Shown here: in pieces, positions 31,416 to 38,329 of the stretch
Layout: each line of letters opens with the position of its first letter
Position numbering within the stretch: the first letter of the stretch is position 1
From: Fluviicola sp.
GTDB taxonomy: Bacteria; Bacteroidota; Bacteroidia; Flavobacteriales_D; Crocinitomicaceae
Assembly: GCA_020849495.1 (NCBI GenBank)
Contig: JADLGD010000056.1
Coordinates: forward strand, 1 to 38,329
Length of the DNA stretch: 38,329 nucleotides
Direction: 5' to 3'
Notes under the pieces: generated by a model
What the model was told of the DNA's origin: nothing
Databases searched by the model: none
The model's input: only the letters and a program-made list of their open reading frames with translations
Translations under genes and position numbers: made by a program

Positions 31416-32021
31416 ATGGAGAATAAAGATTATTTAAATCAACTGAACGATATTCAACACTTGATGAATCGTTCGACACGATTCTTATCGCTTTCAGGCT
31501 TGTCTGGCATACTTGCAGGATTATATGCTACCATTGGTTCTTTCATCATTTATTGGAACAGAAACACCTTCGAGTTACCATTGAAAGTCTTCTCTCCCAG
31601 TTTTAATTTCATTCTTTCGATTGCTATTTCAATTCTCGTTTTGTCATTGATCACTGGAATAGTTTTATCCAAGCAAAAAGCTAAGAAAACAGGTGAAAAA
31701 ATATGGAATCCGATAGCAAAACAATTCCTGATTAATTTCTCCATTCCTCTTTTAACAGGAGGTGCTTTAGCCATCATCATGATCGAAAGAAGCTACTTTG
31801 ATTTGGTTTCACCTATAACATTGCTGTTTTACGGTTTGGCTTTGATCAATGCAAGTAGATACACCCTTGAAACCTTGCGCTCTTTGGGAATACTTTTTTT
31901 AATCTTAGGTTTACTCAATGCCATGTATCCGGGTTATGGTTTGTATTTTTGGACCTTAGGATTTGGTTTCGCACATATCGGTTACGGTAGCTATATGTAT
32001 TTTAAATACGACAGAAAATAA
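31416..32021 (+). CDS. Multi-pass membrane protein of the CreD locus, unrecognised
   Basis: 201 residues from the ATG at 31416 (the in-frame extension from 31395 would run through the operator). A cytosolic amphipathic start (MENKDYLNQLNDIQHLMNRS) is followed by about six hydrophobic segments between residues 20 and 195. No catalytic motif is seen. It is followed after 3 bp by the winged-helix regulator gene, and similar membrane protein plus regulator pairs precede creD-like genes in other Bacteroidota as I recall. It may act as a membrane partner of the regulator or of CreD, but this is inference. Confidence 0.8.
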   Translation: MENKDYLNQLNDIQHLMNRSTRFLSLSGLSGILAGLYATIGSFIIYWNRNTFELPLKVFSPSFNFILSIAISILVLSLITGIVLSKQKAKKTGEKIWNPIAKQFLINFSIPLLTGGALAIIMIERSYFDLVSPITLLFYGLALINASRYTLETLRSLGILFLILGLLNAMYPGYGLYFWTLGFGFAHIGYGSYMYFKYDRK

Positions 32022-32024
32022 TCA

Positions 32025-32324
32025 GTGTCAAGTATCATTGCACATATCAATAAAGCGTTCGATCATCGTGTTCGATTGGGAATCATGTCTATCTTGATGG
32101 TCAACGAACAAATGGATTTCAATCGATTGAAAGAACTATTGGATGTAACCGATGGTAATTTGGCCAGTCACATGAAAGCCCTGGAAAGTGTTGAATACAT
32201 CACCGTAACCAAACAGTTTATTGGAAAGAAACCAAATACCAGTTACCATGCAAGTGAGCTCGGTAGACAAGCCTTTCAACAACATTTAGCAGCTCTAGAA
32301 CAATTGATTAAAAAAATCAACTAG
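32025..32324 (+). CDS. Winged-helix transcriptional regulator (HTH_34-like)
   Basis: 99 residues. Start GTG at 32025, 3 bp after the preceding stop; it yields the full domain from the first helix (INKAFDHRVRLGIMSILM). The recognition part FNRLKELLDVTDGNLASHMK and the wing ALESVEYITVTKQFIGKKPN then TSYHASELGRQAF match the ArsR-like PF13601 type, a stand-alone DNA-binding domain. It probably binds the two ACTTTG-N5-CAAAGT palindromes flanking it, controlling its own operon and creD. No ligand-binding domain or metal-binding cysteines are visible, so the signal may come through the membrane protein. Confidence 0.9.
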   Translation: MSSIIAHINKAFDHRVRLGIMSILMVNEQMDFNRLKELLDVTDGNLASHMKALESVEYITVTKQFIGKKPNTSYHASELGRQAFQQHLAALEQLIKKIN

Positions 32325-32342
32325 CTTTTTTTTTAAACTTTT

Positions 32343-32359
32343 ACTTTGTATTTCAAAGT
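32343..32359 (+). promoter_or_regulatory. Operator palindrome, copy 2, upstream of creD
   Basis: ACTTTG-TATTT-CAAAGT differs from copy 1 at a single spacer base, and about 25 of 26 bases are shared when flanks are included. It begins 18 bp after the regulator stop and ends 27 bp before the creD ATG, again overlapping a TACTTTG box. This gives creD its own regulated promoter. Confidence 0.7.
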
Positions 32360-32386
32360 TCTTTTAATAATCTAAAATTCATCGTC

Positions 32387-33667
32387 ATGGAAACAAATCA
32401 AAAACAACAAAACGAGTTCTTAACCTTTTTGTATTCAACATTTGGAAGAATACTAACCATTGGTGTCATCACTTTGGTACTCATGATCCCACTTACTCGT
32501 GTCTATTTTTTAATCATTGAAAGAGCTGATAGGGCTGAAACCGTTAATGAAGAATTAGAAAATGAATGGGGAGGTCAACTTGAATACAAAGGCATCTACC
32601 TACGCGTACCAATCATCGAAAAAAACAAATCAAAAGGATATGCATTTTTCTATCCGAAGTCTCAAAATGATGCAGTTAAAATTGCTGTATCTGACAAGAA
32701 GAGAGGTATCTATAATTTTACTGTTTTTCAAACGGAAGCTCAAAGCAATGTAACTTTTGAAATCAAAAAGAAAGCAAGTGAGTTGGATTGGACGAAAGCA
32801 CAAGTAGGTATCTTAACCAATCAAAATGCACGTTTCACCAATGTGGACACCTTTGAAATCAATGATAAAAAGCTAGCAATTCTAGGTGAAACGCAAGCGC
32901 ATCAAAACACATCTGACAAATTGATTGTCTCAGAACCTTTTGCAATCCCTATTGAAGCTTTACATTTAAAAGTCAACGCAGCTTTTAGTTGTAATGCAAG
33001 CGGAAGTATTCAAGTAAAAAGTGTGGCCAATAAATCGCAATTGAAAATGAACTCCAATTGGAACACTCCATCTTTTGGCGGAACTCATCTTCCGGAACCT
33101 AACAAAACTAAAATCACTAAAAAAGGATTTGAAGCCGAATGGAATAAAATCAACCTAGGTGACAATGGTAAAAACTTTACGACCAATCAGATAAACGAAG
33201 CAGATGATGCAACTGCTGAAACAAGTTTCATTTATCCAGTCAATCAATACCAACTAAATGAACGCACTGTAAAATATGCTATTCTAGTTGTATCACTCAC
33301 TTTTGCGGTGTTCTTTCTTACAGAATTAATTGGAAAAATGAGTATTCATCCTTTGCATTACCTCATGATTGGACTAGCTCTGATTTTATTTTATGTTTTA
33401 CTCTTGTCTTTTTCTGAGCAAATAGGTTTTGACAAATCGTATTTAATTGCTTGCAGCGCGATCGTTTTAGTCATTATTTGGTATGCCAAAGCCATTCTTC
33501 AGTCGCTCAAATTTGCCATTATGTGCGGTACGAGTATCATTTTATTGTATGCCTTCTTATTTGTCATTGTCAATTTGGAAACATACGCACTCATTGTAGG
33601 AAGTATCGGACTCTTCTTCGTTCTCGTAGCGATCATGAATTTCACAAAACGCTTAAAAATTCAATAA
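32387..33667 (+). CDS. creD: CreD-family inner membrane protein
   Basis: 426 residues, near the family norm of about 450. An N-terminal helix (about 18-42, ILTIGVITLVLMIPLTRVYF) carries the typical CreD stretch LMIPL. A large periplasmic domain (about 45-300) has the family segments GGTHLPEPNKTKITKKGFEA and ETSFIYPVNQYQLNERTVKY. The C-terminus has about five or six helices with FFLTELIGKMSIHPLHYLMI, the best-conserved CreD region. CreD is linked to envelope stress and beta-lactam or colicin tolerance in Proteobacteria; its molecular role is unclear. Here it lies behind an operator shared with the preceding regulator operon, so it is probably regulated by that winged-helix protein. Confidence 0.93.
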   Translation: METNQKQQNEFLTFLYSTFGRILTIGVITLVLMIPLTRVYFLIIERADRAETVNEELENEWGGQLEYKGIYLRVPIIEKNKSKGYAFFYPKSQNDAVKIAVSDKKRGIYNFTVFQTEAQSNVTFEIKKKASELDWTKAQVGILTNQNARFTNVDTFEINDKKLAILGETQAHQNTSDKLIVSEPFAIPIEALHLKVNAAFSCNASGSIQVKSVANKSQLKMNSNWNTPSFGGTHLPEPNKTKITKKGFEAEWNKINLGDNGKNFTTNQINEADDATAETSFIYPVNQYQLNERTVKYAILVVSLTFAVFFLTELIGKMSIHPLHYLMIGLALILFYVLLLSFSEQIGFDKSYLIACSAIVLVIIWYAKAILQSLKFAIMCGTSIILLYAFLFVIVNLETYALIVGSIGLFFVLVAIMNFTKRLKIQ

Positions 33668-33678
33668 CCACCAGCAAT

Positions 33679-33713
33679 AAACATCAGTCAATAAATCTTA
33701 TTGGCTGATGTTT
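33679..33713. terminator. Bidirectional hairpin between creD and the desaturase gene
   Basis: AAACATCAG-T-CAATAA (33679-33694) pairs with TTATTG-G-CTGATGTTT (33698-33713): 15 Watson-Crick pairs plus one T/G wobble around an ATC loop. The T-tracts are short on both sides, but position in the 48-bp convergent gap supports a shared terminator. Confidence 0.65.
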
Positions 33714-33715
33714 CA

Positions 33716-34795
33716 TCACCCCTCCCCTAACAAGCGCAAATACGTGTAATGCGATTTGACTGCTTTCAGCAAATTCATGTTGTTGTAATCGTAATTAAAC
33801 TTGCTCGCAGCTTGTTGAATGTATGGTGTAATTCTCGGATACAAACTATGGGGTACATTGGGAAAAAGGTGATGAGCAGCATGTGCATTGAATCCTCCAA
33901 ATATCCAATTCGCTAAAACCGACTTCGGATGATAATCCACTGAAACGGCAAGCTGATGTTGGAAATAAGTCATATCAATGGCCTTACTTGCATCTAAAGT
34001 CACAAAAACCGTCGCATCGCTCAAATGTGATATCGCCAAAGTGAGTATGAAGAACAAAGAAATAATGTGATGCATGATGCCAAAACACAACAAGACGTAC
34101 CACCAAGTCCAACCTGCAAACAACAAGGGTAAAACCAAGATCAATGTAAAATAGGCGATTTTCAAGCCAATCAATTCCAACCTCATCCACGGAGAATGGG
34201 AAATATCGTTCAAATTGGCCAACTCGTTTTTACGCAAATACTTGAAATCTTTCACTAAAATCCAATGCAAAGTGTAAAACAAGTAAAAGAAATTGGCATA
34301 CAAGTATTGGTATTTGTGGTGCTTTTTGAATGGATGTGAAGGTGATAAGCGCATCAAGGGATTTTCATCAATGTCCACATCACAACCGTCCACATTTGGA
34401 AAAGGATGGTGCGAATGAATGTGGCGCATTTTCCATAAGCGGCTGTTCACTCCTTGCACATTGAAGGTGAAATAAAAAACTGCAGCATTCACCCATTTTT
34501 TGCTACTAAACGTATCGTGTGCAGCATCATGTCCACTATTGAATGCCAGTAACAATCCTGAAATGCCGATCAACACATAACTCCCTAAAAGCGAAAGAAA
34601 ATGATTGCCAAATAAATGGGTGTATAAACTCACGAAACCGAAAATCAGCAACAGGGTGTAAACCACAAATTTCAACTGAACAATTCGAATCGCTTGTTTC
34701 AACTTTCGGGCATTCATCAACTCTTTGGTCGCATCAACTAAGTCGCTAAAAAAAGTAGTCGCGTCTTCTTTGAAATTGATTTTTACGTGTTCCAT
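33716..34795 (-). CDS. Membrane fatty acid desaturase
   Basis: 359 residues from the ATG at 34795; an ATG at 34819 would add eight residues. The three histidine boxes of the membrane di-iron desaturases are present: HDAAHD (His89, His93), RHIHSHHPFPN (about 125-130) and HAAHHLFPN (about 305-309). Hydrophobic pairs at about 45-85, 205-255 and elsewhere anchor it in the inner membrane. It inserts a double bond into acyl chains using O2 and an electron donor. The third box and the long loop after box 2 resemble acyl-lipid or linoleoyl-CoA-type desaturases more than Delta9 stearoyl-CoA types; regiospecificity cannot be fixed. Membrane fluidity in the cold is the usual role. Confidence 0.9.
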   Translation of the reverse strand: MEHVKINFKEDATTFFSDLVDATKELMNARKLKQAIRIVQLKFVVYTLLLIFGFVSLYTHLFGNHFLSLLGSYVLIGISGLLLAFNSGHDAAHDTFSSKKWVNAAVFYFTFNVQGVNSRLWKMRHIHSHHPFPNVDGCDVDIDENPLMRLSPSHPFKKHHKYQYLYANFFYLFYTLHWILVKDFKYLRKNELANLNDISHSPWMRLELIGLKIAYFTLILVLPLLFAGWTWWYVLLCFGIMHHIISLFFILTLAISHLSDATVFVTLDASKAIDMTYFQHQLAVSVDYHPKSVLANWIFGGFNAHAAHHLFPNVPHSLYPRITPYIQQAASKFNYDYNNMNLLKAVKSHYTYLRLLGEG

Positions 34796-34822
34796 CTTGT
34801 GCTTTTTTACATTGAACATGCA

Positions 34823-34849
34823 AACCCTTCAATACAAGACTGAAGGGTT
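34823..34849 (-). promoter_or_regulatory. Hairpin just upstream of the desaturase start
   Basis: AACCCTTCA (34823-34831) and TGAAGGGTT (34841-34849) are perfect 9-bp complements around a 9-nt loop. On the minus strand the 3' arm contains GAAGGG, a Shine-Dalgarno-like sequence 5 nt from the ATG at 34819. There is no T-tract. It may be a 5' UTR control hairpin, or a weak terminator of the upstream gene. Confidence 0.45.
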
Positions 34850-34886
34850 CTATGGACATTTTCGGTTGATTAGGTGGTAGATTGCA

Positions 34887-36023
34887 TTATCGTGTTGTTT
34901 TATAAGTTCTAGAACGCGTTACATTGATTCCTACAGAAAGTCCGAATGAAGTACCGTATTTATTCATGGATGCATAAGCATTCACTGGAACATTCAAGGC
35001 TCCTGGACGGAACGTTTTTCCAATTCCTACCACGAAATTCGTAGAGAAATAAGTTGCTCCTCGAGTATCTGGTCTGTTGGTGAAGACAAATTGATCAGCA
35101 GTTGTCACACCACTATTTGCCAAATCGGAATAGGTTCTGAAAGTACCATCGTAATCGGTTGTACCTTCTAATAATTTTTTCATAGAGAATGATGGTCCTA
35201 GTGCAATTTCCCAAGCACCTTTACCAAATCGCACACCGTGAAGTACTGCTAAAGAAGGAATTGGTGCTCCTTGTTCAACTCCGGCAATATTTCCAATGAA
35301 TTCAAACAATCCGCTGAAATTTTCTGTTCCAGCATATTGTGCTTCAAGTTGGTAACCAATATTGAACAAAACAGGACTTGTTCCCAAACCTCCATCGCGT
35401 TCTGAGCGCGTGAAATATTCTGCATTTTCACCTGTTGCAACACCTACTCCGATTCGTGGACCGTTGTTGTTCATTTTACCCAAACCGGTTGTTGCAGTTG
35501 GTCCTTCTTTGAACAACAGTGCTTTGTTCGCTACTGCATCCGATGATACTTTCAACAAGCGATTGATCATGATATCCGTCATGCGGTTGATTTCACGTTG
35601 TTGGTTTTCGAATTGCTCGATTTCATTTTGAACAATTTCACCTGTATTGACATCTACAATTTTCATGGAAATCAAAATGCGATCGCCTAAACCTTCGTAG
35701 CTTGCACTCATGGCAAAATCTGCTTCCAATTGTTTTCCAACACGTACCAAGCATTCTTTCCCTAAACACGCTTTCATTTTATCGGCGCCTAATTTCTCTG
35801 CCACATCGTAGCGGTCGTTCACCACATATTTTTTCGAGTTGACCAAGTTTTTGTAAATCACCGATCGTAGAATGTCTTCGTCCGATTGCAATCCTCTTAC
35901 TTCAATTCCACCAATCACCATGGAAGGCATATTGGAAGTGGATGTTGTTGTAGTTGTTGTTTGTGCGCTACTCATCGTTGAGAAGAAAAGTACTGTTGCG
36001 CTTATAATAGAAATTGTTTTCAT
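34887..36023 (-). CDS. CsgG/LpoB-like domain protein with C-terminal outer-membrane barrel-like region
   Basis: 378 residues from the ATG at 36023, chosen because KTISIISATVLFFSTMSSAQ is a standard signal peptide; the frame extends to 36074 without added support. After a Thr/Ser linker, residues about 35-170 (IGGIEVRGLQSDEDILRSVI, KYVVNDRYDVAEKL, CLGKECLVRVGKQLEADFAM, SMKIVDVNTGEIV) follow the pattern of CsgG/LpoB/TolB-like periplasmic domains, including the C-x4-C pair seen in related proteins. Residues about 190-378 are beta-rich, with alternating strands and a KTTR end, like a small outer-membrane barrel. The role is unknown: possibly a sensor or pore in the outer membrane. The fusion of the two parts is the notable point. 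Confidence 0.7.
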   Translation of the reverse strand: MKTISIISATVLFFSTMSSAQTTTTTTSTSNMPSMVIGGIEVRGLQSDEDILRSVIYKNLVNSKKYVVNDRYDVAEKLGADKMKACLGKECLVRVGKQLEADFAMSASYEGLGDRILISMKIVDVNTGEIVQNEIEQFENQQREINRMTDIMINRLLKVSSDAVANKALLFKEGPTATTGLGKMNNNGPRIGVGVATGENAEYFTRSERDGGLGTSPVLFNIGYQLEAQYAGTENFSGLFEFIGNIAGVEQGAPIPSLAVLHGVRFGKGAWEIALGPSFSMKKLLEGTTDYDGTFRTYSDLANSGVTTADQFVFTNRPDTRGATYFSTNFVVGIGKTFRPGALNVPVNAYASMNKYGTSFGLSVGINVTRSRTYKTTR

Positions 36024-36135
36024 GTCCTTTATCTTAAAGTTACCCGACAAAGGTGTGGCATTGAACCAGCCCAATCAAACTGAAAACTGCACATTGAAAA
36101 TTGGGAGTTGCGATTTTCCGTACTGGGAACTATAT

Positions 36136-36170
36136 CAAAAAAAAAGACGAACACAAACGGCTCGTCTTTT
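36136..36170 (-). terminator. Terminator after the aminotransferase gene
   Basis: AAAAGACGA (36142-36150) and TCGTCTTTT (36162-36170) form a 9-bp stem with an 11-nt loop. On the minus strand the stem is followed by an uninterrupted T-tract to about 36137. It begins 20 bp after the aminotransferase stop at 36190. Confidence 0.85.
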
Positions 36171-36189
36171 CACTTTATCTAATTACTGA

Positions 36190-37473
36190 TTATTTCAATC
36201 GACTCAATGCCCCTCTTAATCCTTTGATAACTCCTTCAACATCTTCCAATCTGCATGTTCCAACAGATAAGCGATACCAACTTGAATCGGTAGAAGATCC
36301 GAAAGCATAAAAAGGAACGATTGCTACTTTGGCTTCATCTAAAATGTATTTGGTGATGTCTTGTGTTGTTTCCAAAACCTTTCCATCAGCTGTTTTTTGT
36401 CCGTGTAATTGAAACTGTACGGTCAAATAAATGGCTGCTTCTGGTGCAATGGCATTTACACGAAACCCTTCTTCTTTCAAGGCTTGAAAACCAGCATAAA
36501 AACCTTGTAAACGGGCATTGATTTCACCTTTGATGTTTTCTAAAAAGGCATCGTATTGTGTTAGATTTGACAAATAAGCTGCTGTAGCCATTTGTTCTGC
36601 CTTTGGAGCCCAAGCTCCCACATGCGTTAAAATGGATTTGATTTTATTGATCAAAAATTTTGGTCCCATGGTCCAACCTACACGTACACCTGTTGCTGCC
36701 AATGATTTAGAAATTCCATCAACAAATAAAGTATAAGCGCGCATTTCTGGTCGCAAAGAAACGGGATTGAAATGTTCAATTGATCCATGCGTTAGTGGCC
36801 AATAGATTTGATCATACATGACATACAAAGGTTTTCTTCCTGTTGCTTCACGTACTTTGTTTTCAGCCAAAACCAAATCACAAATCTCTTCCAAATCTTT
36901 TTTCGAAAACACTGTTCCAGTTGGGTTCAAAGGTGAACACAAAGCCAACAAATTCGCTTCCGGAATGAAAGGTGCTATTTCAGCGGCAGTAGGCATGAAA
37001 TTATTCTCTGGTCGCGTTTCAATCATGATTGGTCGCGCATCATTCAAATAGGTGTAATGGTTGTTGTTCCATGAAGGTATCGGGAAAATAACTGCATCTC
37101 CTGGATCAACCACCGCTTTGAAAATAGTATAGATTGCTGGTCGAGCTCCACCTGTGATCACGATTTCATCTACTCCATAGTTCAAATCACCGCGTTCGCG
37201 CAATAAATTGGAAACACTTTGACGCAATTCCAACATTCCATCGGCAGCTGGATAATTCGTTTGATCGTCTTCATAAGCCGCCACAATTGCTTGTTTCAAT
37301 TCAGCAGGAATCGGAAAAACTTTGGAATTAAAATCGCCAATAGTAAGATTATAAATCTTTTCTCCTTGTTTGATTTTCTCATTGACTTCACCCGCCAATT
37401 TGATGATTTCAGAACCAATGATGTGTTCTGCTAACTTGGAAACTTGAGGTGTAGTCACTTCACTTGCGCTCAT
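36190..37473 (-). CDS. PLP-dependent class I/II aminotransferase
   Basis: 427 residues from the ATG at 37473; the frame continues upstream to 37521 but the Ser/Thr start MSASEVTTPQVSKLAEHIIG fits the family. Fold type I aminotransferase landmarks: LTIGDFNSKVFPIP, the GGARPAIY phosphate-binding turn, NPTG (LCSPLNPTGTVFSK), the YDQIY aspartate that contacts the pyridine nitrogen, and SKSLAATGVRVGW with the Schiff-base Lys near residue 258. It transfers an amino group between an amino acid and 2-oxoglutarate or similar in the cytosol. Aspartate/aromatic/alanine specificity cannot be resolved. Apparently monocistronic with its own terminator. Confidence 0.92.
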   Translation of the reverse strand: MSASEVTTPQVSKLAEHIIGSEIIKLAGEVNEKIKQGEKIYNLTIGDFNSKVFPIPAELKQAIVAAYEDDQTNYPAADGMLELRQSVSNLLRERGDLNYGVDEIVITGGARPAIYTIFKAVVDPGDAVIFPIPSWNNNHYTYLNDARPIMIETRPENNFMPTAAEIAPFIPEANLLALCSPLNPTGTVFSKKDLEEICDLVLAENKVREATGRKPLYVMYDQIYWPLTHGSIEHFNPVSLRPEMRAYTLFVDGISKSLAATGVRVGWTMGPKFLINKIKSILTHVGAWAPKAEQMATAAYLSNLTQYDAFLENIKGEINARLQGFYAGFQALKEEGFRVNAIAPEAAIYLTVQFQLHGQKTADGKVLETTQDITKYILDEAKVAIVPFYAFGSSTDSSWYRLSVGTCRLEDVEGVIKGLRGALSRLK

Positions 37474-37777
37474 ATCTGTGTAAATTTTCACTGTAAAAGT
37501 AGATACAAAACAAGAGAACAAGATGTGATTTGGGACAAATGTTGATAAATTGCTGAATCGATTTACTGAATGGTAATTGGAGCGTTTAAAAGGTGATTTT
37601 GAAATGAATGAATTTTTGATTCATGAATCAACCATTCATCAAAACCAAAATAACACTTGCATAACTGGAATTTGGCATGTTTCAATGCGTAGTTTTGGGA
37701 TGAGATTGAAATAATATATTTGGAAAGTGTTTGTTAAAAAAGGAACGTAATAGTCTGTTTTTCTGATTTTTAAAAAA

Positions 37778-37797
37778 GGTAATATTGCAATATTACC
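37778..37797. repeat. Perfect 20-bp palindrome, copy 1
   Basis: GGTAATATTGCAATATTACC equals its own reverse complement over all 20 bases with no spacer. The flanks (AAAAAA left, GAATTTT right) are not shared with copy 2, so the conserved unit is exactly the palindrome. This is the form of a dimeric DNA-binding-protein site. Confidence 0.8.
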
Positions 37798-38014
37798 GAA
37801 TTTTGTTTTCGTAATTTTTGCCCCCAACTTCTCTTTACCTTCCATTTTTAAACAAAAATTCAACATGTCAAATTCATTTAATTGCGTTTCACATTGGATG
37901 TTAAAATCAGCCTTAAATCTCTGTATTATTTATCATTTTAGAAAAACTTGAACATCGATGGAAAACTATTAAAAATAAAAGCTGTAAAATGTTGTTTTTA
38001 AGACTTTTACACGC

Positions 38015-38034
38015 GGTAATATTGCAATATTACC
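38015..38034. repeat. Perfect 20-bp palindrome, copy 2
   Basis: Identical in all 20 bases to the element at 37778-37797; the two starts are 237 bp apart. Flanks differ (ACGC left, AAAGAA right). I saw no third copy elsewhere in the window by eye. Confidence 0.8.
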
Positions 38035-38226
38035 AAAGAATTTTTACCACTTTTTACCTCATCACAATCTCACTGTCCTTCCCTTTCCCTGACAAAAGTC
38101 ACCAAGTTCAGAATGCTTCCTAATAGATTCAACAACACATAATTAAATTCTGAAAATGAAACACAAAAACGGTTTAAAAATGAATGTCATTTTGATTTTC
38201 AGGACACTAATAATTCAAAAATGTTA

Positions 38227-38329
38227 TTAACGTTCATCCATCATTCGATTCACCAAACGATGAACCTGTGGAGCTAAAAACAACAAAAGAGGAATAACTA
38301 CCATATAGGCAAGAGCCCAAGAACGCAAC
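38227..38329 (-). CDS. C-terminal end of a membrane protein (5' part outside window)
   Basis: An open frame enters from the right edge and stops with TAA at 38227. The 33 visible residues include RSWALAYMVVIPLLLFLAPQ, a clear membrane helix, followed by a short basic tail (VHRLVNRMMDER). This looks like the last transmembrane segment of a transporter or other multi-pass inner-membrane protein. The family cannot be named from so little sequence. Confidence 0.6.
   Translation of the reverse strand, partial: LRSWALAYMVVIPLLLFLAPQVHRLVNRMMDER

Larger units (their letters stand above)
37474..38226. other. Long AT-rich gene-free stretch
   Basis: About 750 bp without a convincing gene. It carries two identical 20-bp palindromes (listed separately) and long A/T runs, and no DnaA-box cluster, terminator, tRNA or protein motif that I can see. 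A 75-codon minus-strand frame at 37639-37866 is judged spurious because it crosses the first palindrome, has unusual composition and shows no motif. The aminotransferase promoter must lie at its left end, but no clear TAnnTTTG box was found. Confidence 0.55.

Noticed and set aside
37639..37866. 75-codon minus-strand frame in the long gene-free region
   Set aside because: It crosses the first 20-bp palindrome, has an irregular hydrophobic/basic composition and no recognisable motif or promoter.
37778..38034. Resemblance of the palindrome core to the geminivirus/CRESS-virus nick site TAATATTAC
   Set aside because: The palindrome contains CAATATTAC and TAATATTG but not the exact nonanucleotide, there is no stem-loop with it in the loop, and no Rep gene is nearby.

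Overview
The window looks like a chromosomal segment of a Bacteroidota bacterium, most likely order Flavobacteriales and perhaps near Fluviicola/Crocinitomicaceae (the lower rank is inference). The evidence is several secreted proteins with type IX secretion (T9SS) C-terminal sorting domains, a CarboxypepD_reg-type TonB-dependent receptor, DUF4836 and DUF5777 proteins, a propeller/Y_Y_Y histidine kinase, AT-rich DNA and promoter-like TAnnTTTG boxes. I see no rRNA, tRNA, CRISPR array, transposase or phage gene.

Layout. 1-7449: three secreted or surface proteins, namely a giant beta-helix/Ig-like adhesin running off the left edge, an SGNH-hydrolase-like/PKD protein and an FG-GAP repeat protein. 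7454-9280: core metabolism, divergent ispE and accA. 9310-10838: two overlapping tandem paralogues of an unrecognised two-repeat secreted family. 10999-15519: a co-directional cluster with a DUF5777 barrel, a YceI-like protein, a small membrane protein and four consecutive single-CxxCH proteins, one of which looks like a chimera of its neighbours. 15577-21278: a GH5-like hydrolase and a lipoprotein, divergent from a large sensor kinase and its NarL-type response regulator. 21275-26328: a conserved hypothetical protein, a DUF4836 lipoprotein, and msrB overlapping a TonB-dependent receptor gene. 26329-26720: a gene-free stretch with at least nine inverted repeats that can fold, on the minus strand, into a multibranched RNA ending in a textbook terminator. 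26721-28538: a compact AT-rich cassette of three unrecognised genes (lipoprotein, HEAT-like protein, secreted protein with a degenerate M23-like segment). 28575-31340: lytic transglycosylase, a qorB-like reductase divergent from an HxlR regulator, and yidD. 31416-33667: membrane protein, winged-helix regulator and CreD, with the same 17-bp operator-like palindrome upstream of the first and third genes. 33716-37473: fatty acid desaturase, a CsgG/LpoB-like plus outer-membrane protein, and a PLP aminotransferase. 37474-38226: an AT-rich gene-free stretch holding two identical perfect 20-bp palindromes. The end of a membrane protein gene enters from the right edge.

The strongest candidates for something undescribed are the structured element at 26350-26650 with its adjoining AT-rich cassette, the monohaem cluster at 12942-15519 with its chimeric member, the paired operators of the CreD locus, and the twin palindromes at 37778 and 38015. 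All calls come from reading the sequence; no database search was run.
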